From VAZQ01 sp963785745 (GTDB lineage Bacteria > Pseudomonadota > Alphaproteobacteria > Rhizobiales > Xanthobacteraceae), in assembly GCA_963785745.1 (NCBI GenBank), contig CAWAWR010000026.1, forward strand, positions 100,219 through 164,218: a stretch of DNA of 64,000 nt, read 5' to 3'. Position 1 is the first letter of the stretch; each line of letters begins with the position of its first letter. The notes under the pieces are model-generated. The model was not told the DNA's origin and ran no database searches. It saw only the letters and a list, made by a program, of their open reading frames with translations. Both the position numbers and the translations under genes were made by a program. Of this stretch, positions 34,655 through 44,401 are shown one piece after another.

Positions 34655-36286
34655 TCACGCGGCCGCCGGGCGATTGTAGATGTCCTTGATGTCCGTGAAC
34701 CGAACGCCGGGCGCGTGCTCGCGGGCGTAGTCCAGATAGAACTGGTTGCGCGCCAGAAAGACCACGTCGCCGTCGAGGTCGTTGGCGATCGAGGCGGCGT
34801 TGGCCGCGACGAAAGTATCCAGCGTCTTGGGATCGTCCGCCGCGATCCAGCGCGCCAGCGTGAACTCGGCCGCGTCCCACATCACCTCAAGGCGGTATTC
34901 GTCCTTCAGCCGCGCCTGCAACACGTCGAGCTGCAGGCTGCCGACCACGCCGACCAGCGCCGGCGATCCGTCCTGCGGCCGAAACACCTGCACGACGCCC
35001 TCTTCCGCCATCTGCTGCAGCGCCTCGCGGAGCTGCTTCGCCCTCATGGCGTCGGGCAGCCGAACACGCCGCAGGATTTCCGGCGCAAAGCTCGGCACGC
35101 CGACGAAATTCAGGGCCTCGCCCTCCGTCAATGTGTCGCCGATGCGCAAGGTACCGTGGTTCGGGATACCCACCACATCGCCGGCATAGGCGTTGTCGGC
35201 CAGCGCGCGATCCTTGGCAAAGAAGAACTGCGGCGCGCTCAAGGTCATCGGCTTGCCGCTGCGGTTGTTGAGAACCTTCATGCCGCGCGTGAGCCTGCCC
35301 GAACACAGCCGTGCAAAGGCGATGCGGTCGCGATGATTGGGATCCATGTTCGCCTGGATCTTGAAGATGATGGCGGACATGCGCTCCTCGTCGGCGGACA
35401 CCACCCGTTTGTCGGCCTTCTGCTCGCGCGGCGGCGGCGCCATCGAGCCGATGGCGTCGAGCAGGTCGCCGACCCCGAAATTGTTCAAGGCGCTGCCGAA
35501 GAACACCGGGCTCAGATGTCCCTCTCTGAACGACTGCAGATCGAATTTCTTGCAGGCTTCCCGAACCAGCGCGAATTCCTCCTCGATCGCGTCTGCGCTC
35601 AAAGCCGCGCTGCGCGACGCGACCTCGGCAATGCTCATGGTGCGCAGCGTGCCGGCCTTGCCGGCGTCGCCTTCGACCAGCCGCACGCCGCCGGTCGCGA
35701 CATCGATCGTCCCGATAAAGTCGCGGCCGCGGCCGACCGGCCAATTCACCGGCGCAACGTCGAGCGCCAGTGTGTGCTCGATCTCGTCCAGCAGCTCGAA
35801 CGGATCGCGGCTTTCGCGGTCCATCTTGTTGATGAAGGTGAGGATCGGAATGTCGCGCAGCCGGCACACCTCGAACAGCTTGCGGGTGCGCGGCTCGATG
35901 CCCTTGGCGGCGTCGATGACCATGACGGCGGAATCCACCGCCGTGAGCGTCCGGTAGGTGTCCTCGGAGAAGTCCTCGTGGCCCGGCGTATCGAGCAGAT
36001 TGAAGATGCGGCCGTCGTATTCGAACGTCATGACCGAGGTCACGACCGAAATCCCGCGCTCGCGCTCGATGGTCATCCAGTCGGAACGCGCCGACTGACG
36101 ATTGCGCTTGGCCTTCACCTGCCCGGCGAGCTGGATGGCGCCGCCGAACAGCAGCAGTTTCTCCGTCAAGGTGGTCTTGCCGGCGTCCGGATGGGAGATG
36201 ATGGCGAAGGTCCGCCGGCGCGCGATCTCGGGAGCAAACGGCGTCCGCGCCTCCGCGCCTTGCGGGGCGCTCACGGGCATGGTCAT
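34655..36286 (-). CDS. prfC: Peptide chain release factor 3
   Basis: RF3 is the GTPase that recycles RF1/RF2 after termination. The 543-residue product has the G1 motif IISHPDAGKTTLTEKLL, the G2 region with SDWMTIERERGISVVTSVM, G3 LLDTPGHEDFSEDTYRTL and G4 FINKMDRES. The RF3-specific C-terminus includes YRLEVMWDAAEFTLARWI. Start is ATG 36286 (MTMPVSAPQGAEARTPF); the longer frame back to 36877 is antisense to the next gene and not real. The stop is 20 bases from the convergent secreted paralogue. Confidence 0.95.
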   Translation of the reverse strand: MTMPVSAPQGAEARTPFAPEIARRRTFAIISHPDAGKTTLTEKLLLFGGAIQLAGQVKAKRNRQSARSDWMTIERERGISVVTSVMTFEYDGRIFNLLDTPGHEDFSEDTYRTLTAVDSAVMVIDAAKGIEPRTRKLFEVCRLRDIPILTFINKMDRESRDPFELLDEIEHTLALDVAPVNWPVGRGRDFIGTIDVATGGVRLVEGDAGKAGTLRTMSIAEVASRSAALSADAIEEEFALVREACKKFDLQSFREGHLSPVFFGSALNNFGVGDLLDAIGSMAPPPREQKADKRVVSADEERMSAIIFKIQANMDPNHRDRIAFARLCSGRLTRGMKVLNNRSGKPMTLSAPQFFFAKDRALADNAYAGDVVGIPNHGTLRIGDTLTEGEALNFVGVPSFAPEILRRVRLPDAMRAKQLREALQQMAEEGVVQVFRPQDGSPALVGVVGSLQLDVLQARLKDEYRLEVMWDAAEFTLARWIAADDPKTLDTFVAANAASIANDLDGDVVFLARNQFYLDYAREHAPGVRFTDIKDIYNRPAAA

Positions 36287-36336
36287 TGCGGCGCCGTTGT
36301 AGCGTCCGGCGGCCCGAAAGCAAGCCTCTCCTGCGG

Positions 36337-37290
36337 TCAGTGGTAGGCCACGATGAACTCGCAGCCGGCTGCGGTCGGGAACGTGCGCGTGACACGGCCG
36401 GTCGCGAGCTCGAATTCGAACACCTCGGCGTCGTCGTGGCAGCAGATATAGGCGTGCTGGCCGCCGGGCGCGAAGCCGAACCCCATCGGCGACTTCTTGA
36501 CCGGGATCGACGCGATCTGCTTGAGCGTACCGCGCTCGTAGATCGCGACATGATGATCCTGATTCGACGACACGACGACATAACTGTTGTCGGGCGAGAC
36601 CCGCACCCGGCGCATCTGCTTCTTCTCGGGATTGGCGCCGTCGATCGGCACCGTCCGGGTGATCGCGTGCGAGCGGGCGTCGATGGCGTAGAACTCCGCC
36701 GCGCCCTGGGCGCAGGTATAGACCGTGGCGCCGTCGGGCGCGACCGCGAGTCCCTCCACCACTTGCGGCAGCGCGATGCGGTCGATGACCGCGCGCCGCG
36801 CGGCGTCGATGACGACCAGGTAGTCCGACTTCACCGACGCGAAAACCTTGCCGGTCGCATGGCTGACCGCGACCCAATGTGCGGTGTGGCCGACGTCGAT
36901 CTTCTGCACCTTGTCGCCCGCGGGATCGATCGCCAGCACCGCATTGCCGAGCTCGCCCGACGACCAGAGCGTGCCCTGCTCGTCCATCATCACGCCATGC
37001 GGCGCATAGACCGCACCGAGATCGATGACGCGCGTCAGCGACTTCGACGGCAGGTCGATGACCACGATGCGGCGGTCGGGGTTCACACGCTTGGCGAACA
37101 CGCCGTCGCCATAGACCGTGCCGTAGGCGGTGCGGCCGTCGGCGGAGAGCGCCAATTCATGTGTCGAGCCCGGCATGTCGATGGTCGACTGCATCGTCAG
37201 CGTCGCCGCGTCGAGGAAATGCACCTTGTGCGCGGTTTTGGCGGTGACGATGAGGTTCGGCCCGCCGGGGCGGTTGTTGAGGTCGGTCAC
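36337..37290 (-). CDS. YncE-like beta-propeller protein
   Basis: The 317-residue protein is built of repeated blades: ELALSADGRTAYGTVYGDGV, IVVIDLPSKSLTRVIDLGAV, PHGVMMDEQGTLWSSGELG, GLAVAPDGATVYTCAQGAAE and MGFGFAPGGQHAYICCHDDA. This is the YVTN/YncE-type seven-blade form. No signal peptide is seen, unlike typical YncE, so it may be cytoplasmic. It is followed 24 bases away on the transcript by nothing further but preceded by the SnoaL-like gene, so the two are probably co-transcribed. Its ligand is unknown. Confidence 0.8.
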   Translation of the reverse strand: MTDLNNRPGGPNLIVTAKTAHKVHFLDAATLTMQSTIDMPGSTHELALSADGRTAYGTVYGDGVFAKRVNPDRRIVVIDLPSKSLTRVIDLGAVYAPHGVMMDEQGTLWSSGELGNAVLAIDPAGDKVQKIDVGHTAHWVAVSHATGKVFASVKSDYLVVIDAARRAVIDRIALPQVVEGLAVAPDGATVYTCAQGAAEFYAIDARSHAITRTVPIDGANPEKKQMRRVRVSPDNSYVVVSSNQDHHVAIYERGTLKQIASIPVKKSPMGFGFAPGGQHAYICCHDDAEVFEFELATGRVTRTFPTAAGCEFIVAYH

Positions 37291-37314
37291 GGTGATTCCT
37301 TCGGACGCGTCGCC

Positions 37315-37734
37315 TCAGACGACGGCGGCATGGACCTGTGCGGTGTCGAAATACTCGTAGAATTCTACCGCCTTCCCGTCCGCAAAGCGCCAGGAATCCG
37401 CCTTCGGCGTTTTGACGACTTTGCCGGTGTGCTTGTTGCGCCACGCGCAGCGGCCGAGCATGACCACGCGATCGCCCTGCGCGACGAACTGATCGACCTT
37501 GTATTCGATCATCTCCCAATCACGGGCGAGCCCTTCGAAATAGCGGCCGAGCTCATCGCGGGCGTTGTACCCGGTCATGTAGGCGACGCCCGGCGCCGTT
37601 CCCTGAATAAGCGAGCCGAATGCAATGTTCTCGGCGCAGATCGACATCCAGTGATCAGCGCTGCCGCCGCGGCTGTCGCTCCAGCGGCGATAGGCTTCCG
37701 TCAGAACCGCGACGTTTTTGGCCTCGTCGGACAT
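37315..37734 (-). CDS. SnoaL/NTF2-like fold protein
   Basis: The 139-residue product has the pattern of the small NTF2-like superfamily, which includes ketosteroid isomerases and polyketide cyclases: an N-terminal helix (NVAVLTEAYRRWSDSRGG), a cone-like sheet with YNARDELGRYFEGLARDWEM and VAQGDRVVMLGRCAWRNKHT, and the closing FADGKAVEFYEYFDTAQ. The family is fold-based, so substrate and reaction cannot be given. It lies 24 bases upstream of the beta-propeller gene and 71 bases after the Pht5-like gene on the same strand. Confidence 0.85.
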   Translation of the reverse strand: MSDEAKNVAVLTEAYRRWSDSRGGSADHWMSICAENIAFGSLIQGTAPGVAYMTGYNARDELGRYFEGLARDWEMIEYKVDQFVAQGDRVVMLGRCAWRNKHTGKVVKTPKADSWRFADGKAVEFYEYFDTAQVHAAVV

Positions 37735-37805
37735 GACGGCCCTCCCTCACCATGTCGGGGCCAATCGTGCGCGATAAACGCAATGGTTGCAAGATGACGC
37801 CGAAA

Positions 37806-38783
37806 CTACTCGACGGGCACGGTAAATAGCTCTTCCGGCGTAACGATCCGCGGCGCCAGCGACTGCTCATGCACGAAGCGCCCGATCGCCTCCCAGGTGG
37901 GCCGGTTGGACTCGACGCCGTAAGCCCAGAAGTCCTTACCGAACACGCGCCACGTCTCTTCCACGTGATCAATGAGAAAGGGCAAGGCCAAATGCAGCGC
38001 GTCGGTGTCGTAGAGCCCGTCGATGGCCATCGCCTTGGCTTCCGAGAACGCCTTGTAGATGCTCTTCGCCACCCACGGATGCTCGCGATGCACGTCCTCG
38101 CGCACCACCACGGTGTGCATGATCGGAAAGATCTTCGTGCGGCGGTAATAGTCGGTCTCGACCTCCTTGAAATTCGGCCACAGCCGCGCGATGTGCGGCG
38201 CGCCGTTGAGGAACGACTGCGGGATGTAGAGCGTCAGCAGCGCGTCAAGCTCGCCGGCGTCGAACATCTTCTCCAGCGTCTGCGTGCCCGACAGGAAGTC
38301 GAGCTTGATCGCCTTCGGCAGGTTGAGCGGGATCAGCGGTTGCTCCACGAAGGTGTTCAACCCGCCCATGAACCAATGCATGTCCTCCGACTTGATGCCG
38401 TAGTCGTGCTCCAGCATGCCCCGCATGAAGCAAAGCCCGGTGGATGAATATTGCGAGGTGCCGACGCGCTTGCCGCGCAGGTCTTCCGGCTTGGTGATCC
38501 CCGAGCCCTTGCGCACATAGATGCAGGAGTGGCGGAAGATTTTCGACAGCGCCACCGGCACCGCCACGAACGGGCAATCGCCCCGCGCTTTCAGCGCCGT
38601 GTAGGACGCCAGCGAGAGCTCGGAGAGCTGGAATTCCTGGTTGTCCAGCATGCGCTGGAACGACTGCCGCGGCCGCAGGATCTGGATGTCGAGATCGATG
38701 CCGTCCGGTTTCACGCGGCCATCGATCAGCGGGCGGGTGCGGTCGTAGTTCCAGCAGGCGAGCGTGAGCTTGAGGTTGGGCAT
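37806..38783 (-). CDS. 4,5-dihydroxyphthalate decarboxylase-like / periplasmic-binding-fold protein
   Basis: The 325-residue protein begins MPNLKLTLACWNYDRTRPLI and has SELSLASYTALKARG, FRHSCIYVRKGSGI, KPEDLRGKRVGTSQYSSTG and ESNRPTWEAIGRFVHEQSLA. This is the family often named 4,5-dihydroxyphthalate decarboxylase (Pht5) or ABC substrate-binding protein. It lacks a signal peptide, which favours a cytoplasmic enzyme over a transport role. The true reaction is not established for this branch. The ATG at 38783 has AGAGAG ahead. Two related genes lie at 57488 and 59353. Confidence 0.75.
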   Translation of the reverse strand: MPNLKLTLACWNYDRTRPLIDGRVKPDGIDLDIQILRPRQSFQRMLDNQEFQLSELSLASYTALKARGDCPFVAVPVALSKIFRHSCIYVRKGSGITKPEDLRGKRVGTSQYSSTGLCFMRGMLEHDYGIKSEDMHWFMGGLNTFVEQPLIPLNLPKAIKLDFLSGTQTLEKMFDAGELDALLTLYIPQSFLNGAPHIARLWPNFKEVETDYYRRTKIFPIMHTVVVREDVHREHPWVAKSIYKAFSEAKAMAIDGLYDTDALHLALPFLIDHVEETWRVFGKDFWAYGVESNRPTWEAIGRFVHEQSLAPRIVTPEELFTVPVE

Positions 38784-38802
38784 GACACTCTCTGTCTTCT
38801 TT

Positions 38803-39537
38803 TCACCGGGCGTACGGCGGCAGCCGCACCGCGCCCGCCCGCCATGACAAATCCCATAGCAAGCCCTGCGGCATGGTGGCCAGCACCGGCGCGGTCGGCA
38901 CGCCGGCAGCGTCAAGAAGGTCGGCGATCCAGTGGTTGCAGACGCGCAGCAGATTGAAGGTCCCGACCGCCCGGTAGAAGAGGCTTGGGCCGTAGAGGCC
39001 GCGGCCCATCTCTTCAACCGTGCCGTCTTGGCCGCTGCGGGCAAACGCCGCGTCGAGCGCGGTGGCGAGGCGCATGAATCCCGCTTCGCTGAGCGTCAAG
39101 GCGACCAGGGCGGCATTCGGGTAGGCCTGTTGCGGCTGCTCCGAAAAACCGACCACATGCAGCACCGACGGATTGCCCGGCCGGAACAAGGCACGCAGCG
39201 CGAGCGCCGTCGTGAGCTCTGCCGTGGTCGGCACGCGCGTGTAAAACCCTTCGTCACCCCAGCCGAATTCAAGCTGATCATAGCCGGCGAAGCGCGCCGT
39301 GACCGCCGCCAGCGCCGGCAACGAACGCGCCCGGGCGGCTTCGGCCAGCGCTTCCCGCGGCAGGATCAGGCCCGAATGATAGAGGTTGGTGACCACGAAC
39401 ACGTCGACGCGGGCGCCATCGGGCCGCGGCGGATAGAGGCTTGCGTCGCCGAAGCGCGCCGTCGCGATCGTTGCAACGATCAGCACGGCCGCGAGAAGAC
39501 CGATCGGCCAAGCAATCCACTTCAGGATGCGCCGCAC
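38803..39537 (-). CDS. DUF2459 / TIGR02117 family protein
   Basis: The 244-residue protein has an N-terminal membrane helix (WIAWPIGLLAAVLIVATIAT) and a periplasmic domain with DVFVVTNLYHSGLILPREAL, FGWGDEGFYTRVPTT and VCNHWIADLLDAAGVPTAPV. The Cys-Asn and His residues in these blocks recall papain-like or lipid-modifying folds, but no activity is known to me. It sits between the Pht5-like gene and the epimerase-like gene on the same strand, with 19 and 38 base gaps. Confidence 0.8.
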   Translation of the reverse strand: MRRILKWIAWPIGLLAAVLIVATIATARFGDASLYPPRPDGARVDVFVVTNLYHSGLILPREALAEAARARSLPALAAVTARFAGYDQLEFGWGDEGFYTRVPTTAELTTALALRALFRPGNPSVLHVVGFSEQPQQAYPNAALVALTLSEAGFMRLATALDAAFARSGQDGTVEEMGRGLYGPSLFYRAVGTFNLLRVCNHWIADLLDAAGVPTAPVLATMPQGLLWDLSWRAGAVRLPPYAR

Positions 39538-39575
39538 AGTTCTCTCCTCCGCGCGAAGCGCGGCCGGCTGGTCCG

Positions 39576-40301
39576 TCAGGCCGCTTCCATCCGGAAACCC
39601 GGGTCGAAACCAAAGGCGCGGCGCGCCTTCCCGGTGCGCAAGGTGCCGTCGTCCTCGGCAACGTTGTAGATGCCCGGCTCGCCCCGCGATACCGCGAGCC
39701 GTGCCGCCTGCGCGGCGGCATCCACGTGCAGCGGCGACGTCCCCGACGGCGTCAGGGTCCAGGTCCCCGGCCCGTAGAACCGGCCGTAACGCAGGACGAT
39801 CCCGTCGACGCCAGGTGTGTTGAGCACGGCATGCTCAAGCGCCGTCACGCCACCGACCGTAACCACCCACGGGCCTTCAGCGGTATCGAGCGGATCGGAT
39901 TCCGCGCGCGGCCCCTCGCCTGCTGCGTACACCCAGGCGATGCTTTGCGCGATGACGCGCCTGACCCCCGCCGCTTGCGCCGCGTCCATCAGATTGCGGG
40001 TGCCGTCGCGCCGCAGCCGCGCATTGCTTTCGAGCACGGCATCCATCTTTGCCGGATCCAGCACCTCCGGCAGATCGGTGAGCTGGTGGATGACGACCTC
40101 GGGCCGTGCGGCACGAATCGCTTGCGCCAAAGCCGCCTTGTCGAAGACATCGACGACCACCGGCGCCGCGCCCAGTGCGCGCAACGCGTCTGCCTTGGCC
40201 GGCGAACGGGTGGTGGCGACAACCTGATGGCCGTCCTGCCGCAAGAGCGGCAACAACCGCTGCCCGACGACGCCGCTCGCCCCGGCGACGAAGACAATCA
40301 C
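39576..40301 (-). CDS. NAD(P)-dependent epimerase/dehydratase-like (atypical SDR) protein
   Basis: The 241-residue product begins with a Rossmann glycine motif (VIVFVAGASGVVGQRLLPLL). It has the NAD-proximal DVFDKAAL and the active-site-like IAQSIAWVYAAGEGP, where the Tyr/Lys pair of classical SDRs is not intact. It ends with GTSPLHVDAAAQAARLAVSR. It starts at a GTG (40301) overlapping the valS stop as GTGA, so it is translationally coupled to valS. A longer open frame to 41573 is antisense-frame read-through of valS and is not coding. Substrate unknown. Confidence 0.85.
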   Translation of the reverse strand: MIVFVAGASGVVGQRLLPLLRQDGHQVVATTRSPAKADALRALGAAPVVVDVFDKAALAQAIRAARPEVVIHQLTDLPEVLDPAKMDAVLESNARLRRDGTRNLMDAAQAAGVRRVIAQSIAWVYAAGEGPRAESDPLDTAEGPWVVTVGGVTALEHAVLNTPGVDGIVLRYGRFYGPGTWTLTPSGTSPLHVDAAAQAARLAVSRGEPGIYNVAEDDGTLRTGKARRAFGFDPGFRMEAA

Positions 40302-43120
40302 GCCGCCCCCTTGAGCCGCTCCAGCGCTTCCCGGATCTTGGCGCGCCGGCCTTCGGCTTCGCCGCGCTTCTCGCGCTCGCCTTCGACGATTTCCTCGGCC
40401 GCGTTCTGGACGAATTTCGGGTTGTTGAGCTTGGCGTCGACGCGCGCAATGTCGGCGTCGACGCGCGCAATCTCCTTCTGCAGCCGCGCTTCCTCGACGG
40501 CGAAATCGATCACGCCCTTGAGCGGCAAGGCAACCACTTCGCCGCGCACGACGAGCTGGATCGACCCCGGCGGCACCGTCTGCGCCACCGACAGGCTGGA
40601 AAGGCGCGCAAGCCGGCGGATCATGTCGGCCCAGCGCCCGGCGCGCGCATCGGTCTCCGGCGAAACGCCGGCGAGCACGACCGGCAGCTCGGTCGCGACC
40701 GTCAGGTTCATCTCGGCGCGCAGCGAACGGATCGCGGTGACGATGTCGATCACCCAGCCGATCTCGCCCTCGGCGGCATGGTCGGAGAGCCGCGCGTGCG
40801 CCGGCCAGGGCGCCAGCGCCAGCAAGCCCGCGCGCGACGGTCCCTGCTCCGCGGTGACGCGCCAGAGCTCCTCGGTGACGAACGGCATGAACGGGTGCAG
40901 CAGCTTGAAAATCTCGTCGCGCACCCAGGCGACCATCGCGCGCGTTTCCGTTTTCGCCGGACCGTCGACGCCTGTGAGCACCGGTTTGACGAGTTCGAGA
41001 TACCAGTCGCAATAGATGTTCCAGATGAAGCGGTAGAGCGCGCCGGCGGCGTCGTTGAACTTGTAGGCCTCGATCGCCTCGGTAATTTCGCGCGAGGCCT
41101 TTTGGGTCTCGTGCGCGATCCAGCGGTTGAGCGTCTCGTTGTTCGTGGCGGGATCGAACCCGGCGACGGTGACGCACTCGTTCATCTCGGCGAAGCGCGA
41201 GGCGTTCCACAGCTTGGTCGTGAAGTTGCGGTTGCTCTCGAAATGCTGCGGCGACAATTTGATGTCGTGGCCCGGCGCCACCGCGCGCATGAGCGCAAAG
41301 CGCAGCGCATCGGCGCCGTACTCGTCGATGACGCTGAGGGGGTCGATGACATTGCCCACCGTCTTCGACATTTTCTGCCCGCGCTCGTCGCGCACGAGGC
41401 GATGGATGTAGATGGTGTGGAACGGGATGTCCTTCATGAAGTGAAGGCCCATCATCATCATGCGTGCGATCCAGAAGAAGATGATGTCGAATCCGGTCAC
41501 CAGCACGTTGGTCGGATAGAACCGCTTGAGCTCGGGCGTTTCGTAGGGCCAGCCCAGCGTCGAAAACGGCCACAGCGCGGAGGAGAACCAGGTGTCGAGC
41601 ACGTCCTCGTCACGCCAGACCGGAATCTTGTCGGGCTTGGCTCCGGTAGCGAAGTCGACCTTGCCGAGACTCTCGTCCATGCTGCCGACCAGCACGACGT
41701 CCTTCTTGTAGTAGTTCTTGGCGCGCTGGAGCGCCTCCGCCTCGGTCTCGGCGACAAACACCTCCGTCTTCGCGATCGACAGTCGACCATCTTTGTCGAG
41801 CGTCCAGCCGTACCATGCGGGAATCTGGTGGCCCCACCAGAGCTGGCGCGAGATGCACCAGGGCTGGATGTTGTCCATCCAGTTGAAATAGGTGGCTTCC
41901 CATTGCTGCGGCACAAAGGTCGTGCGGCCCTCGCGCACGGCCTGCGCTGCCGGTTGCGCCAGCGTCTTGGCGTCGACGTACCACTGGTCGGTGAGGTACG
42001 GCTCGATGATGACGCCGGAGCGGTCGCCGTGCGGCACCATGTTCACATGCGGCTCGATCTTGGCGACCAGACCGAGCGCCTGCATGCGCTCGACGATCAG
42101 CCGGCGCGCGACAAAGCGGTCGAGGCCGTGCATCTGCAGCGTCTCGACCAGTTCCGGCGACATCGGGTCGAGACCGTCGAGGAAGGCGTCGTTGTTCTCG
42201 AGATTGAGATTGGCCTCGCGGTCGAGCACGTTGACGAGCGGCAGGTCATGGCGGCGGCCGACTTCGAAGTCGTTGAAGTCGTGCGCCGGCGTGATCTTGA
42301 CCGCGCCGGTGCCCTTCTCCGGATCGGAATATTCATCGGCGATGATCGGGATGCGACGTCCAACCAGCGGCAGGATCGCTTGTTGCCCTACGAGATGGCG
42401 ATAGCGCTTATCGTCCGGATGCACGGCAACCGCGGTATCGCCCAGCATGGTCTCCGGCCGCGTGGTCGCGACGGTGATGAAAGCATCACGCAAACCCCAG
42501 ATCGGATACTGGAAGTGCCAGAGGTGGCCCTTCATCTCGGTCTGCTGCACTTCGAGATCGGAAATGGCGGTGAGCAGCTTCGGGTCCCAATTGACCAGCC
42601 GCTTGTCCTTGTAGATCAGCCCGGCGCGGTAGAGCGCGACGAAGACGCGGATCACCGCCTTCGAGAGCCCTTCGTCCATGGTGAAGCGCTCGCGCGTCCA
42701 GTCGCAGGACGCGCCCAGCCGTTTGAGCTGGTTGATGATGGTGCCGCCCAACTCCGCCTTCCAGGCCCAGACCTTTTCCAGGAACTTCTCGCGCCCGAGC
42801 GCGCGCCGGCCAGGCTCCTGGCGCTCCATGAGCTGGCGCTCGACCACCATCTGCGTGGCGATGCCGGCGTGGTCGGTGCCGACCTGCCAGAGCACGTCCT
42901 TGCCGCGCATCCGCTCGAACCGGCAGAGCACGTCCTGGAGGGTGTTGTTGAGCGCATGCCCCATATGCAGCGAACCCGTCACATTGGGTGGCGGGATCAC
43001 GATGCAATAGGGCTCGGCGGCACGCCGCTCGGGCCGGCCGGCGCGGAAGGCGCCGGCCTCCTCCCACAGCGCATCGATGCGCTTTTCCACCTCGGCGGGC
43101 TGATAGGTCTTGTCGATCAT
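40298..43120 (-). CDS. valS: Valyl-tRNA synthetase
   Basis: This class I synthetase charges tRNA-Val. From ATG 43120 (MIDKTYQPAEVEKRIDALWE) the protein is 940 residues. It carries the HIGH-type motif PPPNVTGSLHMGHALNNTLQ (about 45-64), the editing domain with TTRPETMLGDTAVAVHPDD, and the KMSKS-type QKMSKTVGNVIDPL. A C-terminal coiled coil (EEARLQKEIARVDADIARVD) follows. The start at 43189 would add 23 unsupported residues. It begins the leftward valS unit with the coupled epimerase-like gene. Confidence 0.97.
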   Translation of the reverse strand: MIDKTYQPAEVEKRIDALWEEAGAFRAGRPERRAAEPYCIVIPPPNVTGSLHMGHALNNTLQDVLCRFERMRGKDVLWQVGTDHAGIATQMVVERQLMERQEPGRRALGREKFLEKVWAWKAELGGTIINQLKRLGASCDWTRERFTMDEGLSKAVIRVFVALYRAGLIYKDKRLVNWDPKLLTAISDLEVQQTEMKGHLWHFQYPIWGLRDAFITVATTRPETMLGDTAVAVHPDDKRYRHLVGQQAILPLVGRRIPIIADEYSDPEKGTGAVKITPAHDFNDFEVGRRHDLPLVNVLDREANLNLENNDAFLDGLDPMSPELVETLQMHGLDRFVARRLIVERMQALGLVAKIEPHVNMVPHGDRSGVIIEPYLTDQWYVDAKTLAQPAAQAVREGRTTFVPQQWEATYFNWMDNIQPWCISRQLWWGHQIPAWYGWTLDKDGRLSIAKTEVFVAETEAEALQRAKNYYKKDVVLVGSMDESLGKVDFATGAKPDKIPVWRDEDVLDTWFSSALWPFSTLGWPYETPELKRFYPTNVLVTGFDIIFFWIARMMMMGLHFMKDIPFHTIYIHRLVRDERGQKMSKTVGNVIDPLSVIDEYGADALRFALMRAVAPGHDIKLSPQHFESNRNFTTKLWNASRFAEMNECVTVAGFDPATNNETLNRWIAHETQKASREITEAIEAYKFNDAAGALYRFIWNIYCDWYLELVKPVLTGVDGPAKTETRAMVAWVRDEIFKLLHPFMPFVTEELWRVTAEQGPSRAGLLALAPWPAHARLSDHAAEGEIGWVIDIVTAIRSLRAEMNLTVATELPVVLAGVSPETDARAGRWADMIRRLARLSSLSVAQTVPPGSIQLVVRGEVVALPLKGVIDFAVEEARLQKEIARVDADIARVDAKLNNPKFVQNAAEEIVEGEREKRGEAEGRRAKIREALERLKGAA

Positions 43121-43200
43121 TGTCGTTTCGGTTTCGGGTGTTCGCGCGGTAAAAAGCGCGCCACGCTTTGGCCTGTCAACCTGCCACATCCGAGCATTTC

Positions 43201-44397
43201 GTGCCCCTCCCCGCGCCCGACGCCCAGCCCAACCCGACCCGGTCGATCGTGCTGCTGGCGGTAGCCGGTTTCGCCAGCCAAGCCCAGGTCCGGGTGACGG
43301 ATTCGCTGCTCCCGCAAATTGCCGGCGATTTCGGCACCACCGTGGGCGCCGCAGCCATGGTGGTAACCGCCTATGCGGTCGCCCACGGCTCGGTGCAGCT
43401 GTTTATCGGCCCGATAGGCGATCGTTTCGGCAAATATCTCACCGTCATGACCATGTGCCTCGCCTCGTCGATCCTGGTCATGGCCTGCGGGCTCGCCAAT
43501 TCGCTGACCGAACTCGCCATCGCGCGGCTGTTGGCGGGCGCCTGCGCCGGCTGGGTCATTCCGCTGTCGATGGCCTATGTCGGCGACGTGACACCCTACG
43601 ACCGGCGCCAGCCGGTGCTCGGCCGCTACCTGACCGGGCAGATCACCGGACAGTTGTTCGGCCAGGCCGCGGGCGGGGTGCTGGGCGACCTGTTCGGCTG
43701 GCGCAACGTCTTCTTCATCCTCGGGGCGATGTTCGCGCTGGCGACCGTGGGACTGATCTACGAGCTCATCACCAATCCGCGCACGCGCCCGGCCGGACGG
43801 CCGGAGGAGCGCTCACGCGGCTTTGTCGCCGATTACAAAACCGTGCTGTCGAGCCCATGGGCCCGAATCGTGATTTTGGCGGTGTTTCTCGAATCGGTCT
43901 TCGGCTGGGGCGCATTCGCCTATGTCGGCGCCGATCTCAACCAGCGCTTCGGATTGAGCCTCACCGCGGTCGGCCTGATCGTCGGCTGTTTCGCCATCGG
44001 CGGGCTGGTCTATGCCACGACGGTGCAGCAGCTCGTGAACCGGTTCGGGCAGAGCGGGCTCGCGATCGGCGGCGCGCTGGCGTGCGGCGTCAGCTACCTG
44101 GTGCTGGCGAGCGGACTGGCCTGGTGGCTCGCGCCGATCGCCGTCGGCTTTTATGGCCTCGGCTTTTACGCGCTGCACAACACCTTGCAGACCTGCGGCA
44201 CGCAGATGACGCCGGAAGCGCGCGCCACCGGCTTCGCACTGTTCTCCTCCGCGATTTATGTCGGGCAAACGGTCGGCGTGGGCTTAGGCGCGATCGTATT
44301 CGACCGCGCCGGCGCGGTGCCGCTGCTGGTGGTCGCAGGGATCGCGCTGCCGGTGATGGCGGTGTGGTTCGCGCGCGAGCTTCGACGCCGCGGCTAG
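43201..44397 (+). CDS. Major facilitator superfamily transporter
   Basis: The ~398-residue protein has twelve predicted membrane helices and the MFS motif A in the loop after helix 2 (FIGPIGDRFGKYLTVMTM). Other features are SLLPQIAGDFGTTVGAAAMV near the start and a central charged loop (NPRTRPAGRPEERSRG) dividing two six-helix halves. Start choice is uncertain: GTG 43201 gives VPLPAPDAQPNPTRSIVLL, and a TTG at 43168 is also possible. It is inserted on the plus strand between valS and popZ, which are usually closer in relatives. The substrate cannot be told. Confidence 0.87.
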   Translation: MPLPAPDAQPNPTRSIVLLAVAGFASQAQVRVTDSLLPQIAGDFGTTVGAAAMVVTAYAVAHGSVQLFIGPIGDRFGKYLTVMTMCLASSILVMACGLANSLTELAIARLLAGACAGWVIPLSMAYVGDVTPYDRRQPVLGRYLTGQITGQLFGQAAGGVLGDLFGWRNVFFILGAMFALATVGLIYELITNPRTRPAGRPEERSRGFVADYKTVLSSPWARIVILAVFLESVFGWGAFAYVGADLNQRFGLSLTAVGLIVGCFAIGGLVYATTVQQLVNRFGQSGLAIGGALACGVSYLVLASGLAWWLAPIAVGFYGLGFYALHNTLQTCGTQMTPEARATGFALFSSAIYVGQTVGVGLGAIVFDRAGAVPLLVVAGIALPVMAVWFARELRRRG

Positions 44398-44401
44398 GTG
44401 A

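Noticed and set aside
34118..36346. 742-codon plus-strand frame antisense to prfC
   Set aside because: It is a long GC-driven shadow. The minus strand has all four RF3 GTPase motifs.
40106..43264. 1052-codon plus-strand open frame across valS
   Set aside because: Its His, Arg and Asp-rich composition is typical of an antisense frame in GC-rich DNA. The minus strand encodes a complete ValS with HIGH and KMSKS motifs.
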